Shown here: positions 1 to 8,945 of the stretch, piece after piece
Numbering within the stretch: position 1 is the first letter of the stretch
Layout: each line of letters starts with the position of its first letter
Assembly (NCBI RefSeq): GCF_040222385.1
Contig: NZ_JAVKDF010000023.1
Coordinates: forward strand, 1 to 64,000
Length of the DNA: 64,000 nucleotides
Source of the DNA: Imperialibacter sp040222385
GTDB taxonomy: Bacteria; Bacteroidota; Bacteroidia; Cytophagales; Cyclobacteriaceae
Direction of reading: 5' to 3'
The notes under the pieces: generated by a model
Told to the model about the DNA's origin: nothing
The model's database searches: none
The model's input: the letters and a program-made list of their open reading frames with translations, nothing else
Made by a program: the position numbers and the translations under genes

Positions 1-45
1 TGGTATGAGGGAAGTGAGTACAAGGCTGCGAGGAAGATAGAATAG
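1..45 (+). CDS. Possible 3' end of an upstream gene (partial)
   Basis: Reading from base 1 in frame 1 gives 14 protein-like residues (WYEGSEYKAARKIE) followed by a TAG stop at 43-45. The residue mix looks like a real protein C-terminus, but the piece is too short to assign to a family. It could also be chance. The next gene starts at 118 on the same strand. Confidence 0.35.
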   Translation, partial: WYEGSEYKAARKIE

Positions 46-117
46 TGGTAATGTTGACGTTCTAATATGTGTCTTCACATATGATAACGACAACGCAGCT
101 ATTGAAAATAATTTGCA

Positions 118-660
118 ATGACTTATCAATCGACCAGATTACGACTTGTTGAAATATCGTTAGACGACCAGGACGACATTCATCATCTGCACTCCTTTCC
201 TGAGGTAGATGAATTTAATACGCTGGGAATTCCAAGAAATATTGATGAAACCAAAGAGTATTTAACGCCATTGATTCAAGCCCAAAAAGTGACTCCCAGA
301 AAATCTTATTTCTGGAAAATAGAATTGTTGGAAACCTTTGCATTTATCGGAATAGCGGGAATGACATTGTCTCTTGATCGATTCAAAAGGGGAGAGATTT
401 ACTATAAGCTACTTCCCAACTGCTGGGGTAAAGGATATGCAACGGAGCTTGGCAAGTTACTGATAGGTGTAGGGTTTAATGAGTTTAGTTTGCATAGAAT
501 AGAGGCTGGCGTGGCGACTGATAATATCAAATCCATCAGGGTTTTAGAAAAAATGGGAATGAGAAGGGAGGGGCTGCATCGAAAAATTTTGCCAATAAGA
601 GGTGAATGGAAAGACAATTATCACTATGCTATCGTAGAAGACGATCTGAATGGTAATTGA
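118..660 (+). CDS. GNAT-family N-acetyltransferase (RimJ/RimL type)
   Basis: The 180-aa protein is the usual length for a single GNAT domain. It opens with the family's typical 'strRLrLvei' beta strand. The acetyl-CoA pyrophosphate loop is visible near residues 100-108 (CWGKGYATE), followed by the conserved 'N-x-x-S-x-x-V-L-E-K-x-G-M' stretch near residues 139-151, typical of RimJ/RimL ribosomal-protein or small-molecule acetyltransferases. The cytosolic enzyme would transfer acetyl from acetyl-CoA to an amine. The substrate cannot be read from the sequence. It stands alone: the next gene is convergent on the minus strand. A short perfect palindrome lies upstream at 65-82. Confidence 0.9.
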   Translation: MTYQSTRLRLVEISLDDQDDIHHLHSFPEVDEFNTLGIPRNIDETKEYLTPLIQAQKVTPRKSYFWKIELLETFAFIGIAGMTLSLDRFKRGEIYYKLLPNCWGKGYATELGKLLIGVGFNEFSLHRIEAGVATDNIKSIRVLEKMGMRREGLHRKILPIRGEWKDNYHYAIVEDDLNGN

Positions 661-710
661 GAACTAATGAGGCCGTCAGGTGACTTTGATTACGTTGACC
701 GACATTGACC

Positions 711-1436
711 TTACCCTCCAGTTTTACCGTTGATTATTTCTAAAAAATCTTCTCTATACGTACTGCTTAATGGCAGCTCATGTTTGTCGATGACCACACA
801 ATGGCTTTTAACTGTTTCTATGTGCATGAGCGCTACTACAAAGGAGCGATGTATTCGTACAAATAGAGAAGGGGGAAGTAGCTCCAGTACTTCAGATAAT
901 TTATACCTGGCCAGTATCGGTCGGCCGTCCGTATGGAAAGTCACATAATTGCCATCGCTTTCAATGTATTTGATGTTTTTAATAGCCAGCTGGTGAAATT
1001 CAGCACCGCTTTTAATGAAAATAGTCTGCTCAGTCACGTCAGCAGCTGGTTCAGCGTTGGCGGATAGACCGCCACTGTGCAGATTCAACACGCTCTTCAC
1101 TTTCATGATCGCTTGAAGCAATCGGTCGAACTGAATCGGCTTTAAAAGATAGTCTACTGCCTTGAGCTCATAGCTTTCCAGCGCATACTCCGAATAGGCC
1201 GTTGTGAAAATTATTAAAGGAGGGTTTTGTAATAGTTTGGGGAAACTAATGCCCGACAACTTAGGCATGTTGATGTCAAGAAAGATGAGATCAACTTTGT
1301 GCTGCTGAAGATAGTCCAGCGCCTCCATGGGGTCTCGAAAAGAAGCTTTGAGCACCATATACGGAACCGTATTCAAATGAATTTGAAGCACCTCGATAGC
1401 GGCAGGCTCGTCATCAATAATTACGTAGTCTATCAT
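711..1436 (-). CDS. LytTR-family response regulator
   Basis: The 241-aa protein has a CheY-like receiver domain (about residues 3-118) and a LytTR DNA-binding domain (about 138-235). The acidic pair D8-D9 and the phospho-acceptor D54 in 'IFLDINMP' are present, as is the conserved K in 'DYLLKP'. LytTR proteins bind imperfect direct repeats in promoters. The ATG at 1436 overlaps the TGA stop of the upstream kinase gene (ATGA), so the two are translationally coupled. Its targets are not shown directly, but the divergent gene at 2703 is the obvious candidate. Family assignment is secure. Confidence 0.95.
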   Translation of the reverse strand: MIDYVIIDDEPAAIEVLQIHLNTVPYMVLKASFRDPMEALDYLQQHKVDLIFLDINMPKLSGISFPKLLQNPPLIIFTTAYSEYALESYELKAVDYLLKPIQFDRLLQAIMKVKSVLNLHSGGLSANAEPAADVTEQTIFIKSGAEFHQLAIKNIKYIESDGNYVTFHTDGRPILARYKLSEVLELLPPSLFVRIHRSFVVALMHIETVKSHCVVIDKHELPLSSTYREDFLEIINGKTGG

Positions 1437-2473
1437 GGTGCCTGGTCAAGTTGTAAACTTAGTGAAGAGATAAAGTAACCATTTTCTTCCATTGTTTTTA
1501 ATGTATGCGCATCGGGATAAAGAACAGCAAGTCGCTTTCTTAAATTATCGAGTCCAAAGCCTGAGGAATTGTCTTGAATTCCGTTGGCTCCTTTGTGAAT
1601 GGAGTTCGTCACTTTAAAATCCATCCGGTTTTGCTTTATCTCCAATGATATGGCAATGGCTGATTTAGCATGAGGAACTACGCCATGCTTGATCGCATTT
1701 TCTACAAAAGGAATAAGCAACATCGGGCTAATCTTAACCGCTTTTATATCTCCTTTCACATCAAAATCGATATACACATCATCGTCTTCTGCGATGCGCA
1801 ATTGATAGACCTGAATGAAGTTTTTCAGGTGATGGATTTCTTTTTCCAGCTCCACCTTGTCTGCATTGGTTTCGTACACCATGTATCGCATCAGCTCGGC
1901 CAATTTTGCGATGCCGTCTGCCAGCTCGGGTACATTGTGCTTCAAAGATTTTGCGTAAAAACTGTTCAACACATTGAACAGGAAATGTGGGTTGATCTTC
2001 GACTTCAGAAAAGCCATTTCTGTGGATAGTTTTTCCTCAAGCAATACCCTTTTCAGTTTTTCATTGCGGATCCAATACTTGAGCAGCGCATAGGATAGGG
2101 CAACAAGCAAAACAAAGAAGCCCACGATTAAATTGTAGTAGAAATAAATCTGGAAACCTTCATTGGCTGTTGAGAAGAAATTGACCAGGTAGTTGTAGTC
2201 AACAAAGCTCTCAACCAGTGCAATTGAGAACAGAGTAGTAATTATTAAGCCGATTAAGGTTTTTGTCTTTTTTAATCGCAAGAATTTGGGGACAAAGTAA
2301 AAGGCAGTCGTGTAAAAAAGCAGCTGACTCATCAACGTGCCAAACAACAGTGGTACCCAATAGGGGCCAGTTTCCTTCCTGAAATCTCCTATGGTTGACG
2401 TTGCTTGTAAGAGTATAAAATAGCCTACTCCCCAAATCAAAATATGAATGACCGCCTCTAATTTCTTATTCAT
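1433..2473 (-). CDS. LytS/YehU-type sensor histidine kinase
   Basis: The 346-aa inner-membrane kinase has four predicted membrane segments in the first 145 residues, then the His_kinase (PF06580-type) domain. The phospho-accepting histidine is H163 in 'NPHFLFNVLNSF', and a HATPase domain follows with 'PFVENAIKHG' and 'GFGLDNLRKRL'. No separate extracytoplasmic sensor domain is present, so the signal is probably sensed in or near the membrane. The reading frame could start at a TTG at 2494, but the ATG at 2473 (MNKKLEAVIH) is the better start. It is coupled to the LytTR regulator downstream by a 4-bp overlap. Confidence 0.93.
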   Translation of the reverse strand: MNKKLEAVIHILIWGVGYFILLQATSTIGDFRKETGPYWVPLLFGTLMSQLLFYTTAFYFVPKFLRLKKTKTLIGLIITTLFSIALVESFVDYNYLVNFFSTANEGFQIYFYYNLIVGFFVLLVALSYALLKYWIRNEKLKRVLLEEKLSTEMAFLKSKINPHFLFNVLNSFYAKSLKHNVPELADGIAKLAELMRYMVYETNADKVELEKEIHHLKNFIQVYQLRIAEDDDVYIDFDVKGDIKAVKISPMLLIPFVENAIKHGVVPHAKSAIAISLEIKQNRMDFKVTNSIHKGANGIQDNSSGFGLDNLRKRLAVLYPDAHTLKTMEENGYFISSLSLQLDQAP

Positions 2474-2549
2474 GTTGATGATTTTCCATGTCAAAGAAAG
2501 GGAATTAAAACGAGGCTAAGGCAGCCATGGGACAAATGCTCCCTTTCTA

Positions 2550-2632
2550 GTGACTAAACCAGGCAGCGCTGTGAAGTTGGCTTATTTCACATCATTTCCA
2601 GCCTGGATAACATTTTATCTGGCATTAGTCAC
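2550..2632. promoter_or_regulatory. Candidate operator region between kinase and serine hydrolase
   Basis: The divergent spacer contains an inverted repeat, GTGACTAAACCAG at 2550-2562 against CTGGCATTAGTCAC at 2619-2632. Between the arms lies a second palindrome of the form GTGAA-N10-TTCAC at 2571-2590. The inner palindrome and a 12-bp element (CACATTCATTTT, 2630-2641) recur with identical spacing in front of the gene at 6354. This is read from the sequence; that it binds the adjacent LytTR regulator is inference. Confidence 0.45.
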
Positions 2633-2702
2633 ATTCATTTTCTAGTGCCCTCCAACTGCTATAATGTTGTTGCAGTTATCACAAACATTAAAACGACAGG
2701 TA

Positions 2703-4508
2703 ATGAAAAAGTTAATCATTGTTGCATTCATTCTAGCCGCCGGACATGGGTCATTTGCCCAAACCGATGGTAAGAAAGAATTGGAGGGGAAGTTGGATGA
2801 ATTATTCGAAAGCTATACGCAATACAATCGCTTTGTAGGCAATGTATTAGTCAGCAAAAACGACAAGATCATTTACCAAAAGAGCTTTGGCTATGCCGAT
2901 TTGGAAGAAGGCAGAACGAACTCAGAGAAATCGATCTTCAGTATCGCCTCACTTACAAAATCATTGACCGCAGTAGGCATCATGAAGCTGGTAGAAGCTG
3001 GAAAGCTCACTTTAGAAACGCCGCTCTCCACCTACTTTCCCCATTTTATGCCCGAGTATTCAGACCAAATCACCATCCAGCACTTGTTGAATAATAGCTC
3101 CGGCATGCAAGCCAATATTGGTAGAGTGGACGATGCAGGCAACGGCCTGATGCCCGGAATAGAGGAGGTAACGATCGATGAGCTTTTAGAAAAGTTTAGA
3201 GATTCGAAGTTGAATTTTGAACCGGGCACCGCTTATGAGTACAACAACTTTGGCTACCTACTTCTTGCCAATATTATTGAAAAGGTAAGCGGCACTTCCT
3301 ATGCCGACTTTATGGAGCAAGCTGTATTCAAACCTGCTGGCATGAAAAATACAGCCGCCACTACCTTTAAAAATGTTGGCCAAATGGCCTACCCCTATTT
3401 TGGCTTAGGTATGGAAACATTCGAAAGATTTACTACGCCGTTCCACACTTCCTGGCTCATGGGTGCCGCCGACGTGACGTCCACCACTATTGATTTATAC
3501 AAGTTTATGCAGGCGCTGGACAATGGAACACTTTTGGAGCCAACCTCAGTAGCTCAGTTGTACACCCGTTCTCAATCAATGGGAGTGAATGAGATGGCCT
3601 CAGGGTTGGGTTGGGTTACTGATCAAAAAGAAGGAGAAAAGTGGGTCTACAATAGCGGCCTCCTCCCTGGGTATGTCTCCATGATGGGCTCACTGCCAGC
3701 ACAGGACATAAAGGTGATCATTCTGTCGAACGCAACGTCTGTTAACCCAGTAACAGATGAATTTCAGGGGAACGTCTCCTTCGTTGAAGGTGAAATAACA
3801 GATAAAATGGTAGCGCTACTATTAGGCAAACCTGTCGAGCTCACACCTGTACCGACTCAAATAAGTGCTGGTAGTTTCACCAAAGACAAAGCGTTTCAGT
3901 TGGACGACGACCACACCATCCTCATTAAAAATGAAGGCGGAAAGTACTTTTTAGAAACAACTGGTGAAGCACCCTGGTCGGTTTTTACTTATGCATTTGC
4001 CAAAGATGCAAGCGAGAAGAATGAAGCCAGTGAAACAGCACTGTTTTTCGCCAAAGCATGGAGTACGCAGCAGTTTGAAGGACTTTCAGATTACGGCAAC
4101 GAACAAATGAGAGGCTTCTTAGGTACCCAACAGGGGCAGGATCAGCTAAAAGGCATGTGGGCAAATTTTGTCAACCATGCCTGTGCATTTCATTCGTACA
4201 ATATCTACAAAATTGCCGGTGAGGAAGTTAAAAACGTGCACATCAGGTTTCACTTTGAAGCAGTTGATATAGGAATGGTCATCGTTGTAAATGCTGCAAA
4301 TAAAATCCAGGGAATGTTCATGGATGATGCCGTCAAAACAAGCCATGTGATAAAGGTGGCGCTTGTTCCTGTGGGCGAAAACAAATTCTTTATTGACGGG
4401 CACCGCAATGGTGGCATGCAAGATTTAGTAATAAAAATGACAGAATCAACACTAACCTTGAGTGACGGCTCCGAAAAATTTGAGGCTAAAATTCAAGCAG
4501 CATATTGA
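2703..4508 (+). CDS. Exported serine hydrolase, beta-lactamase/PBP-like (class C fold), with C-terminal extension
   Basis: The ATG at 2703 gives a 601-aa protein with a classic Sec signal peptide (MKKLIIVAF...GSFAQ); the frame is open to 2664 but the upstream part is not signal-like. The catalytic SxxK motif is S83-L-T-K86 and the YxN motif is Y180-N-N182. A late 'YNSGLLPGY' stretch takes the place of the usual HxG triad. This is the Beta-lactamase (PF00144-type) fold used by esterases, D-aminopeptidases and PBPs. The roughly 200-residue C-terminal region (about 400-601) resembles the lipocalin-like tails often fused to such proteins. It is likely periplasmic; substrate unknown. It is divergent from the LytS/LytTR pair. 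Confidence 0.88.
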   Translation: MKKLIIVAFILAAGHGSFAQTDGKKELEGKLDELFESYTQYNRFVGNVLVSKNDKIIYQKSFGYADLEEGRTNSEKSIFSIASLTKSLTAVGIMKLVEAGKLTLETPLSTYFPHFMPEYSDQITIQHLLNNSSGMQANIGRVDDAGNGLMPGIEEVTIDELLEKFRDSKLNFEPGTAYEYNNFGYLLLANIIEKVSGTSYADFMEQAVFKPAGMKNTAATTFKNVGQMAYPYFGLGMETFERFTTPFHTSWLMGAADVTSTTIDLYKFMQALDNGTLLEPTSVAQLYTRSQSMGVNEMASGLGWVTDQKEGEKWVYNSGLLPGYVSMMGSLPAQDIKVIILSNATSVNPVTDEFQGNVSFVEGEITDKMVALLLGKPVELTPVPTQISAGSFTKDKAFQLDDDHTILIKNEGGKYFLETTGEAPWSVFTYAFAKDASEKNEASETALFFAKAWSTQQFEGLSDYGNEQMRGFLGTQQGQDQLKGMWANFVNHACAFHSYNIYKIAGEEVKNVHIRFHFEAVDIGMVIVVNAANKIQGMFMDDAVKTSHVIKVALVPVGENKFFIDGHRNGGMQDLVIKMTESTLTLSDGSEKFEAKIQAAY

Positions 4509-4544
4509 GTGGCGGGATTGTGAGCCCTTCGGTTTGTATAGCAT

Positions 4545-5582
4545 ATGAAAAATCAACTTAAAATAGAAGAGTTAAGAAATGTAACGATCGGGGCTATACT
4601 ATCTCTCGTGCTCTTCACAGGATGTAACAAGGAATTGATTTTCTTTCCTGGTACGATTCAGGAAGAAGTGGATAAAGCGATCGATCGTGGGTTTGATGGT
4701 ATTGTAGTTTATGTCAATCAATCAGGAATATCTTCGTTTTACAGCGCCGGATGGAAGAATAGAGAAAACCAGGTTCCTGCTGATCCCCATGTGTTGTTTA
4801 AAATTGCGAGCATTAGTAAGCTCTACATAGCCGCTGCTACCACCAAATTGATTGCTGATCAATCGTTGTCTTTGGATCATACGCTGACAAAGCTTCTGCC
4901 AGACCTCGCTGAAGGCATTGAATATTCAGATCAGATTACCCTGAGAATGTTGCTACAACATCGCAGTGGTATACCTGATTTCATTGATGCCTACCCATGG
5001 GACAATCCGTTCAAGGACAATAGTGAAACCTACACCCTGGTGATGGGTCAACCTGCCGACTTTAGACCAGATAAAAAACATAAGTATTCCAACACCAATT
5101 ATTGGCTGATCGGAGAGATACTTGACCGAACGTTGGGTTACAGCCATCACCAATACATCCAAAATGAAATTCTCCATCCGCTAAGGCTAAACAACACCCA
5201 CAGTTTGCTTAGTGAGGTGGATATAGAAGATGTAATGAGTGGGTATAATAAAGGATATGAGCCTGATATCAAGGGCAATGATTTCATTCAGCCCGGTGGC
5301 TCCATGGTGGCCACTGCAGAGGACGTGGGAGTCTTCTTGCGGGCATTAATTGACGGTACACTGCTCACCGACGATGAGCAAGCAATTTATTCTTCTGTAT
5401 ACCAATACGAACATACGGGTTGGTTGCCCGGCTACACAAGTATCGCACGCTATCACAGCGACATAGATGCGGTGGTTATTCAGTTCGTTAATACCAGCAG
5501 CAATGAGCTGTTCTGGCTTCAATTGGAACAGGTATACAACAGGATCGTCAAAGCTTTAGAAAAGGAACAGTCCAATAATTGA
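4545..5582 (+). CDS. Serine hydrolase lipoprotein, beta-lactamase/PBP-like
   Basis: The 345-aa protein has an N-terminal hydrophobic segment ending in a lipobox-like 'LVLFTGC', suggesting a lipoprotein. Catalytic motifs are S89-I-S-K92, Y181-S-N183 and H290-T-G. It lacks the C-terminal extension of the gene before it. It is closely similar along its whole length to the protein at 9353-10408, sharing long blocks such as 'GFDGxxVYV', 'LGYSHHQYI' and 'EDVGxFLRAL', so the two are paralogues from a local duplication. The activity is hydrolysis of an ester or D-amino-acid peptide bond through an acyl-serine; the true substrate is unknown. The spacing to the following gene is one base. Confidence 0.88.
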   Translation: MKNQLKIEELRNVTIGAILSLVLFTGCNKELIFFPGTIQEEVDKAIDRGFDGIVVYVNQSGISSFYSAGWKNRENQVPADPHVLFKIASISKLYIAAATTKLIADQSLSLDHTLTKLLPDLAEGIEYSDQITLRMLLQHRSGIPDFIDAYPWDNPFKDNSETYTLVMGQPADFRPDKKHKYSNTNYWLIGEILDRTLGYSHHQYIQNEILHPLRLNNTHSLLSEVDIEDVMSGYNKGYEPDIKGNDFIQPGGSMVATAEDVGVFLRALIDGTLLTDDEQAIYSSVYQYEHTGWLPGYTSIARYHSDIDAVVIQFVNTSSNELFWLQLEQVYNRIVKALEKEQSNN

Positions 5583-5583
5583 A

Positions 5584-6144
5584 ATGAATATTGTGAAACA
5601 TTTCTTTATCATTCTACTAGCAAGCCTGATTCCTTACCTAAGCAGCGCTCAAAAAATTGACTCGCCAGGTAATAGTTGGGGTTTCGCTTTGAATTCAAGC
5701 TATAACACTGAAATAAACACGGTTGGACTTGTTCCGGGTGCATCATTCTATAAAGAAAAAAGTCAGTTCGAATTGGGTGTTGGGTTCTATCCGTTTGTTG
5801 TAAAAAACCAAAGAGTCGTAAGCGGGAATTTCAACTATAAGTACTTTCCAAACGGAGCAGGTAACAAATTCAACCTGTTTCTGATCATTTCTGGAGCCTA
5901 CGTCAATCAATTGAGAAAAACATACTATCCTGCCACTTATCAATACCTGTTCTTAGGTGGGGGGTATGGTATGCAAATCAGCTTGTTTAAAGGGGTTTAT
6001 CTCGGAACAAACATCAATCTTGGCACTTTCACTCATAGCAAACGCACTGAGAACCCATACAAAAACTACCTCGGCACTCAAAAACTGTTTGATGAGTTCG
6101 GTATGAACCTCGCTTTTCAAGCAAATGTTGGTTACCGATTCTAA
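5584..6144 (+). CDS. Small exported protein, probable outer-membrane beta-barrel
   Basis: The 186-aa protein begins with a Sec signal peptide (IILLASLIPYLSSAQ, cut near residue 23). The rest alternates aromatic and polar residues in short strands and ends in an aromatic residue ('QANVGYRF'), which is typical of small outer-membrane beta-barrels. No family is recognised. It starts one base after the serine hydrolase stop, so the two are probably co-transcribed. Confidence 0.7.
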   Translation: MNIVKHFFIILLASLIPYLSSAQKIDSPGNSWGFALNSSYNTEINTVGLVPGASFYKEKSQFELGVGFYPFVVKNQRVVSGNFNYKYFPNGAGNKFNLFLIISGAYVNQLRKTYYPATYQYLFLGGGYGMQISLFKGVYLGTNINLGTFTHSKRTENPYKNYLGTQKLFDEFGMNLAFQANVGYRF

Positions 6145-6223
6145 ATTAAAACCAGCCTTCTATTGGCGTGCAAAGCTACTCGTGGGACGACCTACGCATT
6201 TATTGTGAGTAAATCCACCATCC

Positions 6224-6296
6224 CTGTGAAGTTTGCCTCTTTCACATTGTCAGGGGTATCAATCACAGCTAACTATACCCCGGGCACATTCATTTT
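6224..6296 (+). promoter_or_regulatory. Second copy of the GTGAA-N10-TTCAC / CACATTCATTTT element
   Basis: A palindrome GTGAA-N10-TTCAC lies at 6226-6245 and the 12-mer CACATTCATTTT at 6285-6296. Start-to-start spacing is 59 bp, exactly as in front of the gene at 2703 (2571 and 2630). The distance from the palindrome to the next start codon is also similar (about 110 bp in both). Shared sequence is directly visible; a shared regulator is inference. Confidence 0.5.
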
Positions 6297-6353
6297 ACGG
6301 CCTGAAGAATTCCCGTTACTCTTGCTATCACTTGAACTTAACCAATTAAACAA

Positions 6354-6983
6354 ATGAAAAAGTTACTACTCCTGACCCTGAGTTTGGTCGCTGGCATCAA
6401 TTCATTTAGCCAATCCAATACCCAGTTCAATTCGGTAAGCAATGAAAGAAGCCAAAAACAAATTCCATTCTCCCAATTCGTCTACAACGACAAGGTCGCC
6501 TTGAAGCTGGATTACTTCGGGGAATTGGTGCTTCATCCGGGCCTGAGTATGGGAGTCGACTATACGTTGGCAAAGAAGAACTGGGTAACCATTCACTGGG
6601 ACTCAGAATTGGGAGGCTACTGGCACCGCTGGAACAATACCGCACTGTTTCTCAAATCTAGTATTGGCGCCCGATTGCCTGTTAAATCTTTCTTCGTTGA
6701 TCTGAATCTGGGGGCAGGATATATGCACGCTTTTGCTGTGGGCACTATGTATCAAATATCTTCTGAAGGTGGACTTGAAATGGCAGCCAACTGGGGCCAC
6801 TCACATTTTATGCCCACCTCATCCTTTTTGATTGGTTGGGATGGAACAAGGAAAATGAATCTGCCCTGGACTTTTCATGCTGGGGTAGAGGCCTACTTAC
6901 AGTCATCCTTCAATCACATATTCCTTCCTCATGCTGCGGCCAAGGTTGGTCTTACTTATAAATTCAAAAGACAATCACTATGA
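6354..6983 (+). CDS. Exported hypothetical protein, probable outer-membrane beta-barrel
   Basis: The 209-aa protein has a clear signal peptide (MKKLLLLTLSLVAGINSFSQ). The mature part is rich in aromatic residues and glycine, with strand-like alternation ('GELVLHPGLSMGVDYTLA', 'KVGLTYKFKR'), which fits a small outer-membrane barrel. Family not recognised. Its stop codon overlaps the start of the next gene (ATGA at 6980-6983), so it is coupled to the alpha/beta hydrolase. The spacer before it carries a promoter-like element shared with the gene at 2703. Confidence 0.7.
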   Translation: MKKLLLLTLSLVAGINSFSQSNTQFNSVSNERSQKQIPFSQFVYNDKVALKLDYFGELVLHPGLSMGVDYTLAKKNWVTIHWDSELGGYWHRWNNTALFLKSSIGARLPVKSFFVDLNLGAGYMHAFAVGTMYQISSEGGLEMAANWGHSHFMPTSSFLIGWDGTRKMNLPWTFHAGVEAYLQSSFNHIFLPHAAAKVGLTYKFKRQSL

Positions 6984-8008
6984 GAACTTTAATTCAAGTG
7001 CTCGCATGTTTAGTTCTGTTTGTCCTGGGCTCCTGTGAAAAGGAAAGTTTCTACGATGGAGATCACTTCTTTATCAAAAATGCGGGAGCCGAAATGCCGG
7101 TCTTTGTAAAAGGAAACATTGAGTCCGGGGTTTTCATCCTCTTCCTGCACGGCGGACCGGGCGGAAGTGCTTCCCTTCCTTCTTTTATGCCCGTTTCAAA
7201 AGAGCTTGAGGAGGACTATGCTTTTGTTTATTGGGACCAGCGTGGTTCCGGACTTTCGCAGGGCAATCCTGACCAAGCCACTTTCACTGTTGATCAATTT
7301 TTGGAAGACCTTGATTTAGTGGTTGAAAGCATCAAACTGAGACACAACAGCCCCAGGATTGTCTTCTACGGCATCAGCTGGGGCGGTGCCTTAGGTAGTG
7401 CTTATTTGAGTACTGGCAATTATCAGGAAAAGGTAGCCGGATTCATCTGTATGGATAGCGGGCACAACCTGCTTGAAGGCATACCGAAATCGGTCGTGTT
7501 TGTGAAAGAATACGCCCAAAAGCAAATTAATGCAGGTATTGACGTGGGCTATTGGACAGAAGCATATAACTGGTGCGCTTCTGCTCATGACATGACTATT
7601 AAGGAAAATTATTTCAAATACGATGCCTACTTAACCAATACAAATGCCTATCGCAAAGACCCCAATCAGGAGGTACAGGGACCAGAAGTCGGCGCTTTGG
7701 GAGCAATGAACTCCTATCTGTCATTGTCCATATTTTTTAATGGCGGATATCTCAGACCAAATTTTAATGTATTAGCGCTAAATCTCAGCCCTCAAATGGC
7801 AAAGATCAAGATACCCTCAATGGTCATCTGGGGAAGACACGACGGGGTCAACACCATTGAAATGGGATTTGATGCATTTAATAGTATTGGCGGACCTGAT
7901 TTTACGGACAAGGAAATGGTGATCCTGGAAAACAGTGCTCATGAAGGATACATGGAAGAGCAGCCATTATTTGTGAGCTCATTCAGGCGATTTGTTAACC
8001 GGCTTTGA
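6980..8008 (+). CDS. Alpha/beta hydrolase lipoprotein (proline iminopeptidase-like)
   Basis: The 342-aa protein opens with a lipoprotein signal (LVLFVLGSC, lipid-anchored Cys near residue 19). The alpha/beta-hydrolase core shows the oxyanion-hole motif 'HGGPGGSA', the 'WDQRGSGLS' block typical of prolyl-aminopeptidase-like hydrolases, nucleophile S133 in 'GISWGGALG', a candidate acid in 'GRHDGVN' and the catalytic His in 'SAHEG'. It is probably anchored on the periplasmic side of a membrane. Whether it cleaves peptides or esters cannot be told from sequence. The start overlaps the previous gene's stop. Confidence 0.88.
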   Translation: MRTLIQVLACLVLFVLGSCEKESFYDGDHFFIKNAGAEMPVFVKGNIESGVFILFLHGGPGGSASLPSFMPVSKELEEDYAFVYWDQRGSGLSQGNPDQATFTVDQFLEDLDLVVESIKLRHNSPRIVFYGISWGGALGSAYLSTGNYQEKVAGFICMDSGHNLLEGIPKSVVFVKEYAQKQINAGIDVGYWTEAYNWCASAHDMTIKENYFKYDAYLTNTNAYRKDPNQEVQGPEVGALGAMNSYLSLSIFFNGGYLRPNFNVLALNLSPQMAKIKIPSMVIWGRHDGVNTIEMGFDAFNSIGGPDFTDKEMVILENSAHEGYMEEQPLFVSSFRRFVNRL

Positions 8009-8069
8009 TAATACTGACAGTTAGCCCTCATTATCAAGGGTGGTATTTAACTAGATTAAAAAAATCGTA

Positions 8070-8879
8070 ATGAAAGACATCAAAACTATTTCTCCCTTTT
8101 TCCTTACAGTCATCGTGCTGTTCGTAGTAGGCTTAGCTTTTATGGTTCCACTTGAAGGCTTGCTGCTAAAATGTTCTTTGTCCGACTTTCATGCTGAATA
8201 TATAAACCTATTGGCGAAAATGAGCGTGTTAATGCTATTGGGGTTCTCGCTCATAAAAAAATGGAACTTGGCTGTTCTTGCAGGGCTCTCTGCCAGTTAT
8301 AATTGGAAGCATAAATATTTGACCGCAATTCCTGTTTACATCATACTACTAGGTCTTGCCTCTGTAATAGCTACTGATCTAACGAAAATAGAACTACCAA
8401 ACCTAATCCTACTATTACTTAGCTGTTTGGCAGTGGGTTTTGCAGAAGAGCTGTTGTTTAGAGGTGTTTTACAATCGTTTTACCTCAAGAAATACGTCAA
8501 CCGAAAATCAGGAATGTTCTTAGGCATTTTTATTCCTTCGCTCGCATTTGGCCTATTTCACCTCATCAATTATTTAAAATACGGGGCACTATTGCCTGTA
8601 TTAGTCCAGGTTGTTTTTGCCACATTTATCGGTTTCTTCTTTGGCGTAGTATTGCTTAAAACCAACAAACTGATTCCTATCGCAATCACGCATGCGTTAA
8701 TTAATTTCTCCTTTTCACTTCAAAATCTACCTAACCTACAAAGCCAGGTGACGCAAGAACCAGAAAATGCGTCAGTTGCTCCAATAGTTATATTTCTACC
8801 TTTATTGATTATCGCACTACTTCTTCTGAAGAAAATCGATAAAACTGACGTACAAGAAAAATTAAGCCAAAGCTTCTAA
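8070..8879 (+). CDS. CPBP-family intramembrane glutamic endopeptidase
   Basis: The 269-aa integral membrane protein has about eight hydrophobic segments. All CPBP (Abi/CAAX-like) motifs are present: 'EELLFRG' (EExxxR) near residues 127-133, 'FGLFHL' (FxxxH) near 158-163 and 'HALIN' (HxxxN) near 209-213. Members of this family cleave peptides in the membrane or act in bacteriocin self-protection. The substrate is not evident, and the neighbours here give no bacteriocin context. Confidence 0.92.
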   Translation: MKDIKTISPFFLTVIVLFVVGLAFMVPLEGLLLKCSLSDFHAEYINLLAKMSVLMLLGFSLIKKWNLAVLAGLSASYNWKHKYLTAIPVYIILLGLASVIATDLTKIELPNLILLLLSCLAVGFAEELLFRGVLQSFYLKKYVNRKSGMFLGIFIPSLAFGLFHLINYLKYGALLPVLVQVVFATFIGFFFGVVLLKTNKLIPIAITHALINFSFSLQNLPNLQSQVTQEPENASVAPIVIFLPLLIIALLLLKKIDKTDVQEKLSQSF

Positions 8880-8945
8880 TGCCGTTCGTGTGCAACGTGA
8901 AGTGTCAAAATCATAGAAGTATTGACAAATAAAATGTAAGAAACC

